Shown here: positions 60,091-64,000 of the stretch, piece after piece
How positions within the stretch are numbered: position 1 is the stretch's first letter
Layout: every line of letters begins with the position of its first letter
Source of the DNA: Caulobacterales bacterium
GTDB taxonomy: Bacteria; Pseudomonadota; Alphaproteobacteria; Caulobacterales; Parvularculaceae
DNA: 64,000 nucleotides
NCBI GenBank assembly: GCA_020638525.1
Contig: JACKIL010000001.1
Coordinates: forward strand, 248,001-312,000
Direction of reading: 5' to 3'
Position numbers and translations under genes: made by a program
The notes under the pieces: model-generated
The model's input: only the letters and a program-made list of their open reading frames with translations
What the model was told of the DNA's origin: nothing
Database searches by the model: none

Positions 60091-60109
60091 ATGGTGCCCA
60101 GAAGAGGAC
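60091..60109. repeat. attR, right attachment repeat within tRNA-Leu
   Basis: ATGGTGCCCAGAAGAGGAC, identical to 11007-11025. All but the first base belong to the tRNA 3' end, so the element restores an intact tRNA gene on this side. Confidence 0.88.
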
Positions 60110-60176
60110 TCGAACCTCCACGCCTCTCGGCACAGGTACCTGAAACCTGCGCGTCTACCAATTCCGCCATCTGGGC
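60092..60176 (-). tRNA. tRNA-Leu (anticodon CAG)
   Basis: Read on the minus strand, the 85-nt sequence starts GCCCAGATGGCGGAATTGG and ends TCTGGGCACCA with an encoded CCA. The acceptor stem GCCCAGA/TCTGGGC pairs fully. The anticodon stem CAGGT/ACCTG encloses TTCAGGT, giving anticodon CAG (Leu, CUG). The long variable arm and GGTTCGAGTCC T-loop fit a class II tRNA. Host gene of the integration site. Confidence 0.95.
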
Positions 60177-60195
60177 AGCCGGGGGTAGGGCGGTT

Positions 60196-60225
60196 CCCTT
60201 AGGCGAGCGGCGGCTCTGTTGTCAA
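60196..60225 (-). promoter_or_regulatory. tRNA-Leu promoter
   Basis: On the minus strand TTGACA (60225-60220), 18-bp spacer, TAAGGG (60201-60196), about 20 bp before the mature tRNA 5' end. The perfect -35 box and GC-rich discriminator are typical for stable-RNA promoters. Confidence 0.6.
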
Positions 60226-60448
60226 TGAATCCCCGCTTCCGGGGGACGTTTTTCGGCTGGGAAACGGCGGGTGGGCTTGCCAAGGACGTAGGCGGCGCGC
60301 CTGGCGCGGGCTCAGGCTGGCGCGCGGGCGGTTCTGGCGGCGGCGCGGCTCGCGGACGCGTTGTTTTGCGGCGGAAATTCCTTTAGGCGTTCGCCCTTCG
60401 CTGCTGCCCTGGGCGGAACGCCGCCGGGCGAATCAGGAGGATTTCAGG

Positions 60449-61432
60449 ATGGCGGGAAAACTGGCCGTCGTCTTCGGCGGGTCGGGCTTTATCGGCCGCA
60501 ATGTCGTGCGCGAGCTTGCGAAGCGCGGCTGGCGCGTTCGCGTCGCGGTGCGCCGACCCCATCACGCGCTTTTCCTTCGCCCGATGGGCGCTGTCGGGCA
60601 GATCCAGCTTGCTCAGGCCAATGTCCGCTATCGCGGTTCGATCGCGGAGGCGCTCAAGGGCGCGGATGCGGTCGTCAATCTTGTCGGTCTCCTTCATCAG
60701 GAAGGCGCGCAGAAGTTCGACATGGTGCAGGCGGGCGGCGCCGCGGCGATCGCGCAACTCGCCGCCCCTGAAGGCGTTACGAACTTCGTGCATGTCTCGG
60801 CGATCGGCGCGGACGCGAACAGCGACAGCCTCTATGCGCGCTCCAAAGGTCTTGGCGAGAAAGCCGTGCGCGATGCGATGCCATCGGCGGCGATCATTCG
60901 CCCGTCCGTCGTGTTCGGCACGGAAGACAAGTTCTTCAACAAGTTTGCGGCGATGCTGTCGATGACGCCGCCTTTCCTGCCGGTTCCGATTCTGTTCGGC
61001 GGCGGTCAAACCAAGTTCCAGCCCGTCTATGTCGACGATGTGGCGGACGCGATTTGCGGCGCGCTTGAGACGCCCGCCGCCGCTGGGCGCACTTATGAGA
61101 TTGGCGGTCCGCGCGTTTACACGTTCAAGGAGCTTCTTGAACTCGTGCTGAAAGAGACTGGCCGCAAACGCATTCTCTTGCCCGTTCCTTTCGCTCTGGC
61201 GCCGGTTATCGGCTTTGCGGGCGAGATGGTCGGGCTTGCGCCTTTCTTCGAGCCGCCGGTGACGCGCGATCAGATCAGGCTGATGAAGCATGATAATGTC
61301 GTCGGTGCGGGCGGTGAAACCGTCGGTGTGATCGGCGATTTCGGCATCGCGCCTGTAACGGTCGAAGCGGTGCTGCCAACCTATATGGTTCGCTTCCGCA
61401 AATACGGTCAGTTCGCGGAAGTCACCGCTTAG
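60449..61432 (+). CDS. NAD(P)-binding protein, complex I NDUFA9-like family
   Basis: 327 residues of an atypical short-chain dehydrogenase. N-terminal VVFGGSGFIGRNVVRELAKRGWRVRVAVRRP is the G-G-x-G-F-x-G Rossmann loop; FVHVSAIGAD and YARSKGLGEKAV follow, and RPSVVFGTEDKFFNKFA is typical of the NDUFA9-like group, a bacterial relative of the mitochondrial complex I assembly/accessory subunit. AGGAGGA-like bases lie just before ATG 60449. The first protein gene beyond the element on the right, followed 11 bp later by a GST gene. Confidence 0.87.
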   Translation: MAGKLAVVFGGSGFIGRNVVRELAKRGWRVRVAVRRPHHALFLRPMGAVGQIQLAQANVRYRGSIAEALKGADAVVNLVGLLHQEGAQKFDMVQAGGAAAIAQLAAPEGVTNFVHVSAIGADANSDSLYARSKGLGEKAVRDAMPSAAIIRPSVVFGTEDKFFNKFAAMLSMTPPFLPVPILFGGGQTKFQPVYVDDVADAICGALETPAAAGRTYEIGGPRVYTFKELLELVLKETGRKRILLPVPFALAPVIGFAGEMVGLAPFFEPPVTRDQIRLMKHDNVVGAGGETVGVIGDFGIAPVTVEAVLPTYMVRFRKYGQFAEVTA

Positions 61433-61443
61433 GGATCTCTCGC

Positions 61444-62082
61444 ATGTATCGCCTCTATTATTCACCGGGAACTGCAAGCTTTCCGGTGCATTGGATGCTG
61501 CTCGAACTCGGCGCGCCCCACGAACTTGTCACGACGGACATTACAAAAGGCGCGCAGAAGAGCGCTGAATATCTCAAGCTCAATCCGACCGGGCGCGTGC
61601 CGACCCTGGTCGTCGACGGCAAGCCGTATGGCGAGGTCGCTTCGCTCCTGATGTTGCTCGCTGAGCGGCACCCGCAAGCGGGCCTTGGGCCGGCGCCTGG
61701 CGAAGCGGGGCGTGCGGATTATCTGCAGTGGATGTTCTATCTGGCGAACACTGTGCAGCCGCCTTTCCGCTTGTGGTTTTATCCGCACGAGGCGGCGGGA
61801 GAAGCGAACGCGGAAGCCGCAAAGGCGGAGGCGCGCGCGCAAATCGAAAAGGCGTGGGACCGCGTGGACGCGCAGATCGCGAGCGGCGGGCCTTACCTGC
61901 TTGGGACGCACCTAAGCGCGGCGGATTTCCTCGTCACTATGCTCATGCGATGGTCGCGGAACATGCCGAAGCCGGCGAGCGACTGGCCGCATATCGCTGC
62001 GTATCTCAAGATGATCAAGGCGATGCCGTCGCTGCGCGAACAGCATAAGCGCGAAGGCCTCACTGACTGGATCGACGCTTAG
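61444..62082 (+). CDS. Glutathione S-transferase family protein
   Basis: 212 residues. A thioredoxin-like N-domain (YRLYYSPGTASFPVHWMLLELGAPHELV...YLKLNPTGRVPTLVVDGKPYGEVASLLMLLAERHP) with the cis-Pro loop R-V-P-T-L, then an all-helical C-domain with GPYLLGTHLSAADFLVTMLM (the N-capping S-A-A-D motif). Probably detoxification or a reductase role using glutathione. Convergent with galE, 9 bp apart. Confidence 0.88.
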   Translation: MYRLYYSPGTASFPVHWMLLELGAPHELVTTDITKGAQKSAEYLKLNPTGRVPTLVVDGKPYGEVASLLMLLAERHPQAGLGPAPGEAGRADYLQWMFYLANTVQPPFRLWFYPHEAAGEANAEAAKAEARAQIEKAWDRVDAQIASGGPYLLGTHLSAADFLVTMLMRWSRNMPKPASDWPHIAAYLKMIKAMPSLREQHKREGLTDWIDA

Positions 62083-62091
62083 CCTGTTCGA

Positions 62092-63126
62092 TTATTCGCC
62101 GTATCCGGTCGGGTTCTCGCGCTGCCAGCGCCAGTGATCGGCGCACATGTCGTCCAGCGATTTTTCAGCCGTCCAGCCGAGAAGTGCTTTCGCTTTCGAG
62201 GGGTTCGCGTAAATCTCTGCAATGTCACCTTCGCGGCGCGGCGCAATCTCATAAGGGATGTCGCGGTTCGAGGCGCGCTTGAAGGCGGCGACTGCTTCGA
62301 GCACGGAATATCCGAGACCCGTGCCGAGATTGACGTCGACGACGCCCGGCGCCTTCTCGCGCGCCAGATGGTCGAGCGCCGCGCGATGGCCGCGCGCAAG
62401 GTCGCAGACGTGAATGAAGTCGCGCACGCCCGTGCCGTCGCGCGTGTCATAATCGTCGCCGAAAACGCGCAGCTTTTCGCGCCGCCCGACGGCGACCTGC
62501 GCGATGTAGGGAAAGAGATTGTTCGGAACGCCGTTCGGGTCTTCGCCAATGCGCCCTGAAGGGTGCGCGCCGACGGGATTGAAGTAACGCAAGTTCGCGA
62601 TCTTCCAGCCCGGATCGGAGACGTGAAGGTCGCGCAACATTTCTTCGATGAAATACTTTGTCCGCCCGTAAGGGTTCGTCGGGCCGAGCAAGCCTGTCTC
62701 GTCGACGGGGCTTTTGTTCCGGTCTCCGTAAACGGTTGCGGAAGAGGAAAAGACGATGAGTTTTCCGCCTGTCGCTTTCAGCGCGTCGATGAGCGTCAGC
62801 GCTGAACCGAGATTGACGCGGTAATAGCGCTCAGGCTCCGTGACGGATTCGCCGACCGCTTTCAATCCCGCAAGATGAATAGCGCCTTGCGCCCTGAAAT
62901 CCCTTGCAGCGTCAATAATTCTTTCGCGCTGCGCCGGGTCTGCGAGGTCGGACTTCAGAAGGCGAATGTCGCCCTCGGCGAGTTCCTGAATTCGGCGCAC
63001 CGCTTCCGGCGAAGAGTTCGAAAAGTCGTCGATGATGAGGAGCGATTTGCCGGCTGAAAGCAGGTCGACGCAGACATGGCTGCCGATATAGCCGGCGCCG
63101 CCAGTGACGATAATGCGATCAGCCAT
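62092..63126 (-). CDS. galE: UDP-glucose 4-epimerase
   Basis: 344 residues of an extended SDR. The N-terminal IVTGGAGYIGSHVCVDLLSAGKSLLIIDDFSNS is the NAD-binding loop; FSSSATVYGD and the catalytic Y-G-R-T-K motif (NPYGRTKYFIEEML) follow, then LRYFNPVGAHPSGRIGEDPNGVPNNLFPY, a GalE signature. It interconverts UDP-glucose and UDP-galactose for surface polysaccharides. Transcribed in the same direction as glmS, 14 bp downstream, so the two may be one nucleotide-sugar operon. Confidence 0.93.
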   Translation of the reverse strand: MADRIIVTGGAGYIGSHVCVDLLSAGKSLLIIDDFSNSSPEAVRRIQELAEGDIRLLKSDLADPAQRERIIDAARDFRAQGAIHLAGLKAVGESVTEPERYYRVNLGSALTLIDALKATGGKLIVFSSSATVYGDRNKSPVDETGLLGPTNPYGRTKYFIEEMLRDLHVSDPGWKIANLRYFNPVGAHPSGRIGEDPNGVPNNLFPYIAQVAVGRREKLRVFGDDYDTRDGTGVRDFIHVCDLARGHRAALDHLAREKAPGVVDVNLGTGLGYSVLEAVAAFKRASNRDIPYEIAPRREGDIAEIYANPSKAKALLGWTAEKSLDDMCADHWRWQRENPTGYGE

Positions 63127-63140
63127 CGATAGTCTTCATC

Positions 63141-64000
63141 TCACTCGACGGTGACCGACTTCGCAAGGTTGCGCGGCTGGTCGACATCGGTGCCCTTCGT
63201 TGTCGCGGTATAATAGGCGAGCATCTGGATTGGTGCGGCGTAAACGATCGGCGCGAGCATCGGCTCGACTGTTGGAACTTCGATTGACGCCCAAAGGCCG
63301 TCGCCCGCTGTCTTCACGCCTTCATGATCCGAGATGAGCAGCGCCTTGCCGCCGCGCGCCATCACTTCGTGCATGTTCGAGATCGTCTTCTCGTAGAGAG
63401 CGTCATGCGGCGCGATGACGATGACGGGCAGCGCCTTGTCGATCAGCGCGATCGGTCCGTGCTTCAGTTCGCCGGCGGCGTAACCTTCGGCGTGAATATA
63501 GGAAATTTCCTTGAGCTTCAGCGCGCCTTCCATGGCGAGCGGGAAGTTGACGCCGCGCCCGATATAGAGAACGTCGCGCGCCTTAGCGATTTCTCGCGCG
63601 ATCTCCTCGATCGCGGCGCCATGTTTCAGGGTTTCGGCGACGAGGCGCGGAACTTCAAGCAGCGCGCGCACGAGGCGGCGTTCTTCCGCTTCGTCGATAC
63701 GTCCTCGCGCGCGGGCGGCTGCAATCGCGACGCAGGCGAGGGCCGTCAACTGGCAGGTGAACGCCTTGGTTGAAGCGACGCCGATCTCGGGGCCGGCCGC
63801 CATCGGGAAGATGACATCGGCTTCGCGCGCAATGCTCGATTCCGGCACGTTGACGACGGCGGCGATCTTCTGGCCGTGCGCACGGGCTTCCCGCAGCGCC
63901 GCGAGCGTATCGGCCGTCTCGCCGGACTGCGAAACGAACAGGGCCCCGCCGCCTTTCGTATACGGAACGTTTCGGTAGCGAAGCTCCGAAGCGACGTCGA
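63141..64000 (-). CDS. glmS: Glucosamine-fructose-6-phosphate aminotransferase, C-terminal part (5' end outside window)
   Basis: The minus-strand frame is open to the window edge. The visible ~286 residues are the isomerase half, two SIS domains: ALFVSQSGETADTLAALREA, then GPEIGVASTKAFTCQL, and in the second SIS domain YIGRGVNFPLAMEGALKLKEISYIHAEGYAAGELKHGPIALID, ending QPRNLAKSVTVE, the near-universal GlmS C-terminus. The enzyme makes glucosamine-6-phosphate, the first step toward UDP-GlcNAc. The N-terminal glutaminase half is outside the window. Confidence 0.95.
   Translation of the reverse strand, partial: DVASELRYRNVPYTKGGGALFVSQSGETADTLAALREARAHGQKIAAVVNVPESSIAREADVIFPMAAGPEIGVASTKAFTCQLTALACVAIAAARARGRIDEAEERRLVRALLEVPRLVAETLKHGAAIEEIAREIAKARDVLYIGRGVNFPLAMEGALKLKEISYIHAEGYAAGELKHGPIALIDKALPVIVIAPHDALYEKTISNMHEVMARGGKALLISDHEGVKTAGDGLWASIEVPTVEPMLAPIVYAAPIQMLAYYTATTKGTDVDQPRNLAKSVTVE

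Larger units (their letters stand above)
11007..60109. mobile_element. Integrative and conjugative element in tRNA-Leu, about 49 kb
   Basis: The element is bounded by an exact 19-bp direct repeat (11007-11025 and 60091-60109) that equals the 3' end of tRNA-Leu(CAG). Tyrosine integrase and AlpA/Xis-like genes lie at the right end beside the intact tRNA. Inside are a VirD2-like relaxase, TraF peptidase, TraG coupling protein and a full trbBCDEJLFGI mating-pair set, with ParB-like, primase-like, DUF736, DUF2493 and DUF932 backbone genes. Cargo: AbiE and Xre/RES toxin-antitoxins, a tripartite efflux operon with marR, and two giant STAND-like nuclease genes. The genes outside the repeat are ordinary chromosomal ones. 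All essential conjugation genes look intact, so self-transfer is plausible; trbK was not found. Confidence 0.9.

Noticed and set aside
11007..60109. Prophage
   Set aside because: No capsid, tail, terminase or lysis gene was recognised, while a full conjugation apparatus is present.

Overview
The window looks like a GC-rich chromosome segment of an alphaproteobacterium. The evidence is the Trb-type conjugation module with alphaproteobacterial accessory families (DUF736, DUF2493, DUF2274, DUF932), the NDUFA9-like gene, and the TonB/cytochrome gene complement. I cannot name the genus. Three blocks can be separated: left chromosome (1-11,006), an integrated conjugative element (about 11,007-60,109), and right chromosome (60,110-64,000).

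Left chromosome: the end of an Lrp/AsnC regulator, then a TetR regulator divergent from a five-gene periplasmic module. That module is a cytochrome c4-like protein, a MauG/CcpA-type dihaem peroxidase homologue, a TPR protein, a lipoprotein fusing a parallel beta-helix to cytochrome c, and a separately promoted TonB-dependent receptor. The same 12-bp box, GGATAAATATCC, precedes both the cytochrome operon and the receptor gene, so a TetR-controlled uptake/oxidation regulon is a reasonable inference. RidA, a DSD1-like PLP enzyme and an ornithine cyclodeaminase/mu-crystallin homologue follow, probably handling amino acids or imines.

The element: a tRNA-Leu(CAG) gene at 60,092-60,176 has its 3' end duplicated 49,084 bp away as an exact 19-bp repeat (11,007-11,025 and 60,091-60,109). 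A tyrosine integrase and an AlpA/Xis-like gene lie inside the right end, and GTGTCCCAC motifs lie inside both ends. The backbone consists of DUF932, ParB-like, Toprim primase-like, DUF2493, DUF736, an S26 TraF peptidase, a VirD2-like relaxase, the TraG coupling ATPase and trbBCDEJLFGI. Cargo sits in at least three places. At the left end are an HTH protein and an AbiEi/AbiEii type IV toxin-antitoxin pair. In the middle is an AcrAB-TolC-type efflux operon divergent from marR and two hotdog thioesterases, with a 9-9-9 operator between them. Between the relaxase and traG are an Xre/RES toxin-antitoxin pair and two very large adjacent genes that each encode an apparent PD-(D/E)xK nuclease domain, a STAND-like NTPase and a long helical C-terminus. 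This tandem pair is the best candidate in the window for an undescribed (probably anti-phage) system. Its second gene seems to start at a CTG codon overlapping the preceding stop, and the usual start-codon rule would cut off its nuclease domain.

Regulatory DNA inside the element is rich: two copies of a 50-bp leader (before DUF932 and parB), two copies of a longer three-block leader (before DUF2493 and DUF736) containing CTCGCGAG, a perfect 39-bp palindrome between a divergent XRE regulator and the TraF/relaxase genes, and three in-phase 10-bp CCCCAAAT repeats before traG.

Right chromosome: the tRNA-Leu gene with its promoter, an NDUFA9-like Rossmann protein, a glutathione S-transferase, galE, and the 3' part of glmS.
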